Assembly: GCA_919902495.1 (NCBI GenBank)
Contig: CAKKRC010000084.1
Coordinates: 1-34,281 of the forward strand
From: Nitrospiria bacterium
GTDB lineage: Bacteria; Nitrospirota; UBA9217
Direction: 5' to 3'
DNA length: 34,281 nucleotides
The notes under the pieces are model-generated. The model saw only the letters and a list, made by a program, of their open reading frames with translations, had not been told where the DNA came from and did no database searches. How positions within the stretch are numbered: the stretch's first letter is position 1; each line of letters begins with the position of its first letter. The position numbers and the translations under genes are program-made. Below are positions 1 through 7,211 of this stretch, one piece after another.

Positions 1-493
1 CTATGCCGCCTTCGAGTACGCTTCAGCTGCCGCGGAGACCGATCCGTTCATCGACCTGCTCCAGACGACGAAGGACCTGAACAATGCCCTGCCGCATGGC
101 GTCAGGATACTCGAGTCGCGGATCATCCCGAAAAAGGCGGCCTCCCTCTCGGGCTGCATCAGCAGATATATATATGAAGTGGACCTGCCTTCGCGGCACG
201 CGAAGGAATGCGGGTCACGGATCAGCGAGCTCCTGGCGCAGCAGACGGTGATCGTAGAAAAGGAAGGGAAGCAGAAGGACATCAGGCCGGGGATCGAATC
301 GATCGTACCGAAGGGCGACGGATCACTTGAGATAATCCTTCAGGACACGGACAAGGCACGGCCCCGCGTTCAGGATGTCGTCGAAAAGCTCTTCGCCATA
401 CACCGTGACGAGGCCCTGCTGTTCAGGATCAAACGCACGGCGATGTTCGAAAAGGTCAATGGGGAGTGGAAAAGTCCGATGGATGTGAGCTAG
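1..493 (+). CDS. TIGR03936-type radical SAM-linked protein (DUF2344), C-terminal part
   Basis: An open frame enters from the left edge (first full codon at position 2) and stops at 491-493, giving 164 visible residues. The stretch with LNNALPHGVRIL, then a run of basic and small residues and YIYEVDLP, looks like the C-terminal half of the DUF2344 'radical SAM-linked' family. That domain is found fused to, or next to, B12-binding radical SAM proteins, and its biochemical role is unclear. The start codon lies outside the window; the GTG at 179 is internal, since the frame is open and family-like upstream of it. The next gene is convergent, and no clear terminator is visible after the stop. The family call rests on pattern memory, not a search. 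Confidence 0.7.
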   Translation, partial: YAAFEYASAAAETDPFIDLLQTTKDLNNALPHGVRILESRIIPKKAASLSGCISRYIYEVDLPSRHAKECGSRISELLAQQTVIVEKEGKQKDIRPGIESIVPKGDGSLEIILQDTDKARPRVQDVVEKLFAIHRDEALLFRIKRTAMFEKVNGEWKSPMDVS

Positions 494-662
494 CGGAGAG
501 GAATAAATGCATCAGGAATTGAGAAGCGACCCTGCTCGCTGGTAAGCGTTAGGGGAGCGGCAACATATCAGCATATCATTTCTGACCCTCAGCGATTCCA
601 GCCCCTAATATTCCCCGGTCCGGTCAAATTACATTAACACCAGTTCTGGTCAAGTGCTCAGG

Positions 663-941
663 TCAGTACTGCACTCTTAGCAGATTCCTCATATGAACAT
701 CATATCTTTGAATTCCGTTCTTCGCCTTCGTTGTTGAAACAAGTTTAATGAGCGTACCTTCTGCCCGCTGTCTCTGATCCTTACACAGTAGTATTACTCC
801 GCAACCAGGGGTAATCTGGCTAACTAACTTCTTTGAAATTGCATAACTCTCTCCAACACTCAATCGGAGTGTGGTCTCAAAGCTTCTTGCATTATCTTGC
901 TGAGCACGCCACTTAGGTGCATTGATAACGAGTTTTGCCAT
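663..941 (-). CDS. Small hypothetical protein, second gene of a nuclease-like pair
   Basis: A 92-residue protein with no family I can name. The middle (GCGVILLCKDQRQRAEGTLIKL) alternates hydrophobic residues as in a small beta barrel, loosely like PUA/EVE-type or SH3-like folds, but this is only an impression. The start is well supported: AGGTGG lies six bases upstream of the ATG, and part of this site overlaps the TAG of the preceding gene, with 8 bases between the two genes. That spacing indicates co-transcription and probable translational coupling with the 950-1450 gene. Codon use and base composition are visibly less GC-rich than the carboxylase and kinase genes further right, which suggests the pair arrived by transfer. 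Confidence 0.55.
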   Translation of the reverse strand: MAKLVINAPKWRAQQDNARSFETTLRLSVGESYAISKKLVSQITPGCGVILLCKDQRQRAEGTLIKLVSTTKAKNGIQRYDVHMRNLLRVQY

Positions 942-949
942 ATAACCAC

Positions 950-1450
950 CTAATCATGCCTTTCTTGACGTCCGAAAAGAACTGCTTCATGTTGGCACAC
1001 AAACTGGATTGTTCTGAGAAGCGGAAACTGCTCTGAGACCGCCGCTTTCTCCACACGCAACGCACGTAGAACTTTTACTATCTCAAGAAGCAGATCGGAA
1101 GCCAGCCACACATGTCCTCCGGCTAGCATCGGATTATTGGCCTTACTGCCTAGCCCAAACAGAGCGATTTGCTCAATGTGCTCCGGGATGTCGATGCCGG
1201 CAAAAAGCTTTGGGATATATTTTCGTCCTGATTCGAACTTCTTGCGGTAGCGTTCTTCACGCTTATCCCAGGAGTTTGAGTCCATCGAAGGCTCGATCTG
1301 GACCAAATGCTTCCTCGTCGGATGAAACGCGACCACGTCAAGCTCGCACTCCCAACCACCGTCAGTGCGCTTACCGACCAAAACATTTCTGCGAACGAAG
1401 TAGCCTTGGTATTCGTACCACTCTGAAACTAATTGTTCTAAGTAATTCAT
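950..1450 (-). CDS. PD-(D/E)XK-like nuclease-fold hypothetical protein
   Basis: From the ATG at 1450 (MNYLEQLVSE) this encodes 166 residues; a TTG at 1468 in the same frame is an alternative start with no better ribosome site. Residues 9-53 have the layout of a restriction-endonuclease fold core: E9 in the first helix, a strand with E36 and D38 (ECELDVVAF), and a following strand with Q51-I-E53 (HLVQIEP), matching an E...D...(E/Q)xE/K pattern. The C-terminal part is alpha/beta without recognisable motifs. It is the first gene of a two-gene unit with 663-941. Nuclease activity is an inference: the usual Lys of the ExK motif is E53 here, so it could be a variant or inactive core. Confidence 0.55.
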   Translation of the reverse strand: MNYLEQLVSEWYEYQGYFVRRNVLVGKRTDGGWECELDVVAFHPTRKHLVQIEPSMDSNSWDKREERYRKKFESGRKYIPKLFAGIDIPEHIEQIALFGLGSKANNPMLAGGHVWLASDLLLEIVKVLRALRVEKAAVSEQFPLLRTIQFVCQHEAVLFGRQERHD

Positions 1451-1568
1451 ATAACCGCCGGACGACAAGGGATATGCTTCTCATGGCTGTGGCTGCTATT
1501 TTGCTTATTTCACCTCATAAATGACAGTCACGGTGAAACGGAGAGAGCACCCTGCCCACGCCTCCCGG

Positions 1569-1577
1569 TGCTATAAT
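1569..1577 (+). promoter_or_regulatory. Extended -10 promoter candidate for the 1620 gene
   Basis: TGCTATAAT, a perfect TGn-TATAAT extended -10 element, lies about 43 bases upstream of the ATG at 1620. No convincing -35 is seen, which is tolerated for extended -10 promoters. Confidence 0.5.
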
Positions 1578-1619
1578 TTACATATAAGGAGGATGTTCAC
1601 GGGAAAGAAGGTGACCTGT

Positions 1620-1874
1620 ATGAAGAAAGCCGTAAAAAAAAGCAGAAAGAAGCCGGAGCGGGAAACGCTGACCGAGGCCTACGAGGTCCGTGCCTTTCGC
1701 GACGAATCTGAGGAGCCAAAGGTCATGGCCGAGACGGCCCCTGATGTTCAGCATGCGACGGAACCGAGGGCGTTCGAGCGGATCAAGAAGCTGACCCGGG
1801 GACATGGCGAACAGACGGTCCTGCCCGACGACTGCCAGTTCGGCGACAACGACCTGTGCTATGTTGATAAATAG
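1620..1874 (+). CDS. Small hypothetical basic/acidic protein
   Basis: An 84-residue protein starting MKKAVKKSRKKPERETL. The N-terminus is Lys/Arg-rich, the middle acidic, and the C-terminus ends with a Cys- and Asp-containing segment (DDCQFGDNDLCYVDK). No family is recognised and no signal peptide or membrane segment is present. The ATG at 1620 is preferred over upstream in-frame starts because GGTG lies six bases before it and the frame upstream of 1593 overlaps the promoter element at 1569-1577. A perfect AGGAGG at 1587-1592 sits directly against an in-frame ATG at 1593, too close to serve it normally. The gene appears monocistronic. Confidence 0.5.
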   Translation: MKKAVKKSRKKPERETLTEAYEVRAFRDESEEPKVMAETAPDVQHATEPRAFERIKKLTRGHGEQTVLPDDCQFGDNDLCYVDK

Positions 1875-2006
1875 GGCCGGCCAGGGGCGCGATCATGACA
1901 AGGTCTTTTTGCCGATGCCTATGGAGGCTGAAGGTGTGTGGTCGCGTCGAGCGATCTCCCGGATATCGCTTCCCGAGTGATTCCCATTACCTTCTCCGCT
2001 CTCCCA

Positions 2007-3578
2007 TCAGCTCTGTGAATGGCCACCGATCCGCGCGACAGGACGGGTTCCTGATGCCAGACGCGGCGCCCCGTGAGCCCTGCCGTCGAGCTTGAAGAAA
2101 TCGGTCATCTCCCGCAGATGATCGGCCTGGGAGGAGAGCTCTTCGGCCGTCGAGGTCATCTCCTCGGCCGCGCCCGCGTTCTGCTGGATCACCTGATTGA
2201 GCTGAAGGATCGCGCTGTTGATCTGGTCCGCGCCGGAGGTCTGCTCCTTGCTCGCCGCGCTTATCTCCTGCACCAGTTCCGCGGTCTTCTGGATGTCCGG
2301 CACCAGCTTCTCCAGCATGGAGCCGGCCCGTTCGGCAACTTCAACGCTGGACCCGGAAAGCTGGCCGATCTCCGCCGCCGCAGTCTGGCTCCTCTCCGCA
2401 AGCTTCCGCACCTCGGCGGCCACCACGGCAAACCCCTTGCCATGCTCGCCTGCCCGCGCCGCCTCGATCGCCGCGTTCAGCGCAAGAAGGTTCGTCTGGC
2501 GGGCGATCTCCTCGATAATCGATATCTTTCCGGCGATCTGCTTCATGGCCCGGACCGAATCCGATACCGCGTCGCCGCTCTCCCGGGCATCGGCCGCCGA
2601 TTTGCGGGCGATCTTCTCGGTCTGGCTGGCATTGTCGGCGTTTTGCCGGATCGTCGCGTTCATTTCCTCCACCGCCGACGACGCCTCCTCCGCGGACACC
2701 GCCTGCTCGGTCGCATGCCGGGACACCCCATCCGCGCCCGAGGAGAGCTGCTGGCTTCCCGAGGCGACGCCTCCCGCGGCGGTCTTTACGCCCGCGACCA
2801 CCATGCGCAGCCGTTCGACCATGGCATTGAGCGCGCCGGCAAGCCTTCCCACTTCATCATCCTGATCGACCTCAAGATCTTTGCTGAGATCGCCCTCCGC
2901 GATCATGTGGGCGAACGTGACCCCCTTGTCGAGGGGCCGCGTGATGGAGCGGGCAATGATGAACGCCAGCGCCAGACCCAGGACAACGGCGAAGATGCTG
3001 AAGACGAGCACGGACGTCCGTGTCTTGAGGGCTCTGTCCAGCATGATCTCTTCGGAAAGAATATGCTCTTTTGAGAGCGCCCCCATTTTCTTTAACTGGA
3101 CCTGCACCGCTTCCAGCTGGGGCAGGGTATCCTTTACATACGCATCGCGGGCCTCCTGCATCCTTCCTCCGAGGCGAAGTTTCAGGATACGCGCAGCAGT
3201 CTCATGCAGCCGCCGATGCGGCTCCTCGATCTCCGCCAGCGGGGTCTTCAGGTCGGCGAGCAGCTTCTCCGCGACGCTCCTGCCGTTCCCGTAATACCAT
3301 TTTCCGAAACCGCACTGGGTATGGTCCAGTTGTGCCTTGAGCTCCCTGGCCGAGTCGTCATAGACGAACCTGCCGACGGTCTGCGCCCAGGTCAGGTGGT
3401 CAACTTCCCGCTGCAGCAGCTCCCCCCTGAGCTTGTTGCCGCCCGCCACTTCAAGCCCCCCCTCCACGATCTTGCTGATCCCGTAGATCGACCATGTGCC
3501 GACCAGGGAGAGCATGATGAGTGCGCTCCCGATGCCGACCATGATCTTTTTCCCCAGCTTCAGGTTCTTCCATTGCAT
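2007..3578 (-). CDS. Methyl-accepting chemotaxis protein with periplasmic CZB-type zinc-binding sensor
   Basis: A 523-residue transmembrane chemoreceptor. Order: TM1 (about 12-34), periplasmic sensor (35-188), TM2 (189-209), HAMP, then a long cytoplasmic signalling coil with the canonical hairpin tip ([19 protein letters not shown]). The sensor contains the ligand pattern of a chemoreceptor zinc-binding domain: H61xxW64, C89GFGKWYYG and H121xxxH125. CZB domains bind zinc through one Cys and three His and respond to zinc or oxidants such as hypochlorous acid; that ligand here is inference. Start: ATG at 3578 has AAGGAG eight bases upstream, so the longer frame to 3653 is rejected. A good sigma-70 promoter lies at 3639-3667. 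There is no C-terminal CheR-tether pentapeptide. Confidence 0.93.
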   Translation of the reverse strand: MQWKNLKLGKKIMVGIGSALIMLSLVGTWSIYGISKIVEGGLEVAGGNKLRGELLQREVDHLTWAQTVGRFVYDDSARELKAQLDHTQCGFGKWYYGNGRSVAEKLLADLKTPLAEIEEPHRRLHETAARILKLRLGGRMQEARDAYVKDTLPQLEAVQVQLKKMGALSKEHILSEEIMLDRALKTRTSVLVFSIFAVVLGLALAFIIARSITRPLDKGVTFAHMIAEGDLSKDLEVDQDDEVGRLAGALNAMVERLRMVVAGVKTAAGGVASGSQQLSSGADGVSRHATEQAVSAEEASSAVEEMNATIRQNADNASQTEKIARKSAADARESGDAVSDSVRAMKQIAGKISIIEEIARQTNLLALNAAIEAARAGEHGKGFAVVAAEVRKLAERSQTAAAEIGQLSGSSVEVAERAGSMLEKLVPDIQKTAELVQEISAASKEQTSGADQINSAILQLNQVIQQNAGAAEEMTSTAEELSSQADHLREMTDFFKLDGRAHGAPRLASGTRPVARIGGHSQS

Positions 3579-3638
3579 ACGATGTTCTCCTTGATGCGAA
3601 GCGTTCCTCTCTTGCTCAAGTGCGAACAGACTGCGTGT

Positions 3639-3667
3639 AGTATAACATTGCATTTTATGCTATTCAA
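3639..3667 (-). promoter_or_regulatory. Sigma-70 promoter for the CZB chemoreceptor
   Basis: On the minus strand: -35 TTGAAT (3662-3667), 17-base spacer, -10 TATACT (3639-3644), about 60 bases upstream of the ATG at 3578. The spacer holds a GCATAAAATGC palindrome (3650-3660) that could be an operator. Confidence 0.6.
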
Positions 3668-3978
3668 CAATAACGGTGTCTTTCATTACTTATTTTCCGC
3701 TGAATTGCTCAACCATGGCGCCAATTGTTTAGAAGATTGTTAACTGTTCGCACGAGGCAAGCAGTACGCGGGCAGGGCAGGCGTAATTGCCATGGCGGGC
3801 AAGTCGTGCTGCCCCATGCCTGAATACGCAACAACAACCACCTGTTTTATTTGGAAGTATTATAGAGAGGATCGGACAATGCAGGTTTTTTCAGACGTGA
3901 CCGGAGGAATACCAGCGTGCTTTATGGATCATGAAGTCAAAACAACCTCTCAATTGAAGCTCCCTGCAGCAAGCTACG
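3668..3978 (+). other. Non-coding stretch between receptor promoter and SRPBCC gene
   Basis: Upstream of the receptor promoter I see no convincing gene. A possible plus-strand 59-codon ORF from 3879 (ATG with GAGAGG upstream) runs antisense into the SRPBCC gene and has no recognisable product. The right end leads into a short dispersed repeat. Confidence 0.4.
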
Positions 3979-4001
3979 GGGAATGCGCTCGCTCCTGGAT
4001 T
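3979..4001 (+). repeat. 23-base dispersed repeat, copy A
   Basis: These 23 bases (beginning GGGAATGCGCTCGC and ending TCCTGGATT) recur exactly at 34035-34057 on the same strand. In both places they follow an imperfect hairpin whose right arm ends in the GGG of the repeat. This copy abuts the stop codon of the SRPBCC gene. Confidence 0.65.
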
Positions 4002-4528
4002 CAGGCTTTCTTCCTCATCGCCCCCTGCGCCCACTGGTCGATGCGGATCGCCCGGTAGCGAAAGATATCCTCAAGCTGATGCCTGACCGTGACGGCATGG
4101 ACCAGGTTTCCCAGCGGTCCGAGGGGCAGTTGATAGGAGACCGTATCGTTCATGAGTGTGCCCTCTGGAGCGTCTATGAACGTGTGCAGATGGCTCCAGG
4201 AGCGGTAGGGGCCGGTGATCTGGATGTCCGTGAACTGTTCATGCGGCCGGTAACCCGTGATCCTGCTCTTCCAGGGGAGCGGAAGCCCTAACCACCGGAT
4301 GGTATAGTCGTACTCGGCGCCTTCGCACATTGCGGTCATCTCATCCCTGTCCTTCATCACGAAGTTCAGCCAGTCCGGCGTGATGTCAAAGAGGTTCCGC
4401 GGGTCCTCGAAGAACAGGAACACCCGCTCGCGCGGCAGGGCCAGCACCTGCGAGACCGCGAGCCGATGGGCAGAGCGGTCGAGCCGGTCGAAGCGGAGGG
4501 TGAAGGTCGGGGGAAGCGTGAGGGACAT
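4001..4528 (-). CDS. SRPBCC (START-like) family protein
   Basis: A 175-residue soluble protein resembling the polyketide cyclase/CoxG-like branch of the SRPBCC superfamily. Typical features: SQVLALPRERVFLFFEDPRNL near the N-terminus, WLNFVMKD, then a long antiparallel sheet with GPYRSWSHLHTF and the closing helix HQLEDIFRYRAIRIDQWA. Such proteins bind lipids or other hydrophobic ligands in a cavity, and the ligand here is unknown. The start at 4528 (MSLTLPP) is preferred over the GTG at 4546, because bases upstream of 4528 belong to a common spacer sequence (TTTACCACGGAGGCACGGAG). It is monocistronic, with a 270-base spacer before the next minus-strand gene. Confidence 0.8.
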   Translation of the reverse strand: MSLTLPPTFTLRFDRLDRSAHRLAVSQVLALPRERVFLFFEDPRNLFDITPDWLNFVMKDRDEMTAMCEGAEYDYTIRWLGLPLPWKSRITGYRPHEQFTDIQITGPYRSWSHLHTFIDAPEGTLMNDTVSYQLPLGPLGNLVHAVTVRHQLEDIFRYRAIRIDQWAQGAMRKKA

Positions 4529-4802
4529 AACGGCCTGCTTTACCACGGAGGCACGGAGAACGGATATGCTTTTACCACAGATGAGCGTGAATAAAGACCA
4601 TCATACTAGTTTGCCGCAAAAAGGCGCAAAAACCGCAAAAGAGAAAGATCCTCTTGCGGATTGTGCGCATCTTTGTGGCGTAAGAGGGATTCGTCTTTTG
4701 CTATTCCCTTTTATCTGTTTCATTTAGAAGAACCTTCTGTTGGTCATCTGTGGCCGACAGACTTGCTTATTCCATGACCCATGACCCATGCCCCCTGACC
4801 CG
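4529..4802 (+). other. Spacer with low-complexity repeats
   Basis: No gene seen. It contains two 'accac(gg/ag)a' blocks (4542-4580), a run of GCAAAAA-type repeats (4613-4640) and three near-tandem CATGACC/CATGCCC units (4773-4793). These are typical spreading intergenic repeats rather than functional sites. Confidence 0.45.
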
Positions 4803-5471
4803 CTACTTGAGCCGTTGAATATTCTCCACCGTATCATTCTTCGGAGAGTTCACGCTGGCCGATACTTCATACAGCTCCATCTCATCATCGGGATACGGCT
4901 TGAGCAACGGCAGGAGCTTTTCCTTCTCATGGACGGAAGGGTCGAGCCAGAGAGCAACCTTGTCCCGGGAGGTGATGACCGGCATACGGTCGTGAATGGG
5001 TCTGACGATCTCGTTCGCCTCGGTGGTGATGATGGCGCTGGTGCAGACCTGCTCTCCGTCCGGTGAGGTCCAGAGGTTGCACAGGCCGGCCATGCCGAAG
5101 GGTTTGCCGTCCCTGCGGTGAATATAATACGGCCGCTTCTTCCCGCCCTCGATCTTCCACTCATAGAACCCGTCGGCCACGACAAGGCACCGGTGACGGC
5201 TGAAGGCCTGGCGGAAGCTCGGCTTCTCGGCAACGGTCTCCGCCCGGGCGTTGATCATCTTGTATCCTTCCTTCAGGTCCTTTCCCCAGGAAGGCACGAA
5301 GCCCCAGCGGCAGGCGGCAAGCCTGTTCGTCCCGCCTTCGCTCACAATGATGGCGATGTCCTTGCCCGGCGCGATGTTGTAGCTCGCCGGGAGCGTGAAC
5401 CCGCCGCCTGCAAGCCCGAAGAGCTTTGCGATGATCTCGAAGGCGCTGTGAAGCTCGAACCGTCCGCACAT
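4803..5471 (-). CDS. yedK: SRAP domain protein (YedK/HMCES), abasic-site DNA crosslinker
   Basis: A 222-residue SOS response-associated peptidase (SRAP) protein. The family forms a covalent thiazolidine link between Cys2 and abasic sites in single-stranded DNA, shielding them during replication. Family signatures are all present: MCGRF at the N-terminus (Cys2 becomes the new N-terminus), YNIAPG, CRWGFVPSW, NARAET, CLVVADGFYEW and the late histidine in PIHDRMPVI. The start must be 5471, because any upstream codon would bury the catalytic Cys; GAGGG lies a few bases upstream. The length is normal for the bacterial family. It is monocistronic, and no LexA box was recognised in the short upstream stretch. 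Confidence 0.95.
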   Translation of the reverse strand: MCGRFELHSAFEIIAKLFGLAGGGFTLPASYNIAPGKDIAIIVSEGGTNRLAACRWGFVPSWGKDLKEGYKMINARAETVAEKPSFRQAFSRHRCLVVADGFYEWKIEGGKKRPYYIHRRDGKPFGMAGLCNLWTSPDGEQVCTSAIITTEANEIVRPIHDRMPVITSRDKVALWLDPSVHEKEKLLPLLKPYPDDEMELYEVSASVNSPKNDTVENIQRLK

Positions 5472-5537
5472 GGGACCCTCACCGAACAACGGACCTTACT
5501 ATTACTACAGCGGCTTTTTGTCTATTCGCTCATTTAC

Positions 5538-5635
5538 CCGTCATTCCTGCATGATGTAAGTCGGGATCCAGAAGCATTGATTTCGCGTTTGCTTGAAAAT
5601 CCTGGATTCCCGATAGAGACATTCGTGAATGACGA
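5538..5635 (+). repeat. Palindromic intergenic repeat (MITE-like), about 98 bp
   Basis: The left arm begins CGTCATTCCTGCATGATGTA and ends GGGATCCAG; the right arm begins CTGGATTCCCGAT and ends GAATGACG. The arms are imperfect reverse complements around a short AT-richer loop. This matches a class of CGTCATTCC...GGAATGACG palindromes scattered between genes in many bacteria. It lies between the SRAP and SPFH genes and carries no ORF. Confidence 0.7.
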
Positions 5636-5663
5636 ATAAAGCATCAGAGATCGTCTGCGAGCC

Positions 5664-6476
5664 CTACTTCTTGATGTCCTCGACGGAGATGAACGGAACA
5701 GCGCCGCCGGTGACGCTCGGGAGCTTGCCGTCCCACTTCTCGATGGCCTTGATCTGGGCGTCGATCTGGCGCAGCTTGATGAGGTCCGGTGAGATCACCT
5801 GCTTCTGAAGACGAAGCGCCTCGGCATCGGCCTGGGCCGTTGCGATCTTCTGCTGCGCCTCCACCTTGATCCGGTCCAGGTCCCGCTTCGCCCTGAGTGC
5901 GTGCTGCTCGGCGGTCTGCTTCGACTCGATGGCCTTGTTGAACTCCGACGAGAACTGGAAGTCCGTGATGGAAAGCTCCACCACCATGATGCCGAAGGGC
6001 GCCAGGCGGTCGCGGAGATAGTTCCGCACCTGGGTCTTGAGCGCCTCCCGCTTCGAGATCAGTTCCTCGGCGGTGTACCGCGCGGCAGCCGACTTGAAGC
6101 TCTCTTCGATGCTGGGATTGATGATCTTCTCCGAAACGTCCCGGTTCGTGCCGAGGGTCTTGTACACATCGCCCACCTTGTCCGGCTGGAGGCTGTAGTT
6201 CAGGACCATGGTGGTCTGGACGATCTGCAGGTCCTGGCTGGCCGCCTCGGTCTTGGTAGTGGTCTTCTGAACACGCACCGTCATGCGGATGATGTCCTCC
6301 ATGAAGGGGACCTTGAAATGCAGCCCTTCGGCGATCACGCGGTTCACCGCGCCGAACCTGAGGATGATCCCCCGGTCGCCTGCGTCGATCACAAAGTACG
6401 AGGACATGAACATCATGAGAACGAGAACGACCAGGACGCCGACTGCGACCATCTTCGGATATTGCTGCTGATCCAT
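5664..6476 (-). CDS. SPFH/prohibitin family membrane protein
   Basis: A 270-residue protein with one N-terminal membrane segment (about residues 9-28), then an SPFH domain (VIDAGDRGIILRFGAVNRV, GLHFKVPF, and VQKTTTKTEAASQDLQ) and a C-terminal coiled coil rich in Ala, Gln and Lys (about 190-240). This is the layout of bacterial prohibitins and HflC-like proteins, which form large membrane rings and often modulate FtsH-type proteolysis or membrane microdomains. No HflK partner is adjacent, so 'prohibitin family' is safer than hflC. The start is supported by GGAGG with eight bases to the ATG. The leader carries a strong GC hairpin, and a minus-strand terminator lies upstream, so it should be its own transcription unit. 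Confidence 0.92.
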   Translation of the reverse strand: MDQQQYPKMVAVGVLVVLVLMMFMSSYFVIDAGDRGIILRFGAVNRVIAEGLHFKVPFMEDIIRMTVRVQKTTTKTEAASQDLQIVQTTMVLNYSLQPDKVGDVYKTLGTNRDVSEKIINPSIEESFKSAAARYTAEELISKREALKTQVRNYLRDRLAPFGIMVVELSITDFQFSSEFNKAIESKQTAEQHALRAKRDLDRIKVEAQQKIATAQADAEALRLQKQVISPDLIKLRQIDAQIKAIEKWDGKLPSVTGGAVPFISVEDIKK

Positions 6477-6501
6477 TTTATTACCTCCGGTTGAGAGTGT
6501 G

Positions 6502-6519
6502 CCGCGCGAAACCGCGCGG
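6502..6519 (-). promoter_or_regulatory. GC hairpin in the leader of the SPFH gene
   Basis: A perfect 7-bp stem (CCGCGCG / CGCGCGG) with a 4-base loop, ending 12 bases before the GGAGG ribosome site of the SPFH gene. A TATAAT (6528-6533, minus strand) lies just upstream, so the hairpin would sit at the very 5' end of the mRNA. It could stabilise the message. Confidence 0.4.
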
Positions 6520-6540
6520 TCGGTGAGATTATACTATAGC

Positions 6541-6587
6541 AAAAAAAGACCTTTACCGTCACAAAATGTTCGTGCGGAAAAGGTCTT
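6541..6587 (-). terminator. Rho-independent terminator, minus strand
   Basis: Read on the minus strand: AAGACCTTT (6579-6587), a partly paired interior (CCGCAC ... GTGACGG), then AAAGGTCTT (6546-6554) running into seven T residues (6541-6547). This is a classic stem followed by a T tract. It lies between the carboxylase cluster and the SPFH gene, and would stop transcripts arriving from the right. Confidence 0.75.
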
Positions 6588-6631
6588 GACGAAAATTCTT
6601 CACGGCATTCTCAATCGTCGATAGCCAGGCA

Positions 6632-6812
6632 CCCTCTCCCTTTTTCCCTCTCCGGTGATAAAGGCCCCCTCACCTCTTATCCTCTCCGGACGATGAAGCC
6701 CCCTCTCCCTTTTTCCCTCTCCCACAATGGGGAGAGGGGCAGGGGTGAGGGTCTTGTGCAGGAAGGAGAGGGTGAGTCTTCATTAACGGGCAGGGGTGAG
6801 GGGCGGTCATGA
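6632..6812 (+). repeat. C/T-rich repeat tract with inverted G/A-rich counterpart
   Basis: A 22-base unit made of CCCTCTCC, a T run and CCCTCTCC occurs exactly at 6632-6653 and 6701-6722. It is followed by its purine-rich counterpart (GGAGAGGGGCAGGGGTGAGG and related, 6730-6806), so the region can fold back on itself (CCCTCTCC/GGAGAGGG). Similar tracts are common intergenic filler in GC-rich genomes. No gene is seen. Confidence 0.6.
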
Positions 6813-6853
6813 TCCGGAAACTCGCTCTTCGAGCTCAAACGGTCCGAAATGTT

Positions 6854-7172
6854 TAACCCCCGGACTCAATCGCCTGCTTAAAATTTTCGAATGGGACTGC
6901 ATAGTCCTAGCGTCTGGAAAGGCAGGGCTTTAAGTCATTGACATACCCCAGCGCCGGCTCGATCCGATGCTTTCTGTCGGTGGTCCTGGCGTGAAGTCTG
7001 TGCGTATGCATGCCCATCCAAGCCAGGAGCAACGACAGACATAAAAGCAGCGCGTCCGCAGGGGAAGCGCTGCCGGGAAAGGGACAATGAACAGTGGAAC
7101 GTGAAACTCATCCTGCATGCTTAGCACAGCGAGCCACCGGGCTACCCAAAAAAACAAGCCTCTTGAACATCC
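6854..7172 (+). repeat. Dispersed repeat, copy 1
   Basis: Blocks of this stretch recur in the same order and strand at 33820-34223. Shared blocks include TCGCCTGC, GGGACTGCA.AGTC, CTTTAAGTC.TTGAC.TACCC, CCGCAGGGGAAGCGCTGCCG, GGGACAATGAACAG, GCATGCTTAGCACAGCGAGC followed by CACCGGGCT, and CTTGAACATC. Open frames in the two copies are not kept in register, because short indels shift them, so this looks like a decayed or non-coding element rather than a gene. It sits between the terminator and the 3' end of the pycB-like gene. Confidence 0.65.
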
Positions 7173-7211
7173 AAGACAAATCTCTTTTTTCGGTGTCCTC
7201 TGCCTCGACCG

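Noticed and set aside
3579-3653. N-terminal extension of the CZB receptor starting [10 protein letters not shown]
   Set aside because: The extension lacks a ribosome site and runs into the promoter (-10 at 3639-3644); the ATG at 3578 has AAGGAG at proper spacing.
3879-4058. Possible 59-codon plus-strand gene with GAGAGG upstream of its ATG
   Set aside because: It overlaps the SRPBCC gene in antisense and has no recognisable product.
6930-7157. Minus-strand ORF in dispersed repeat copy 1, and 34004-34267 in copy 2, both containing ARWLAVLSMQ
   Set aside because: The two frames agree for only about 12 residues and then lose register through a one-base length difference, so the repeat is not conserved as protein.
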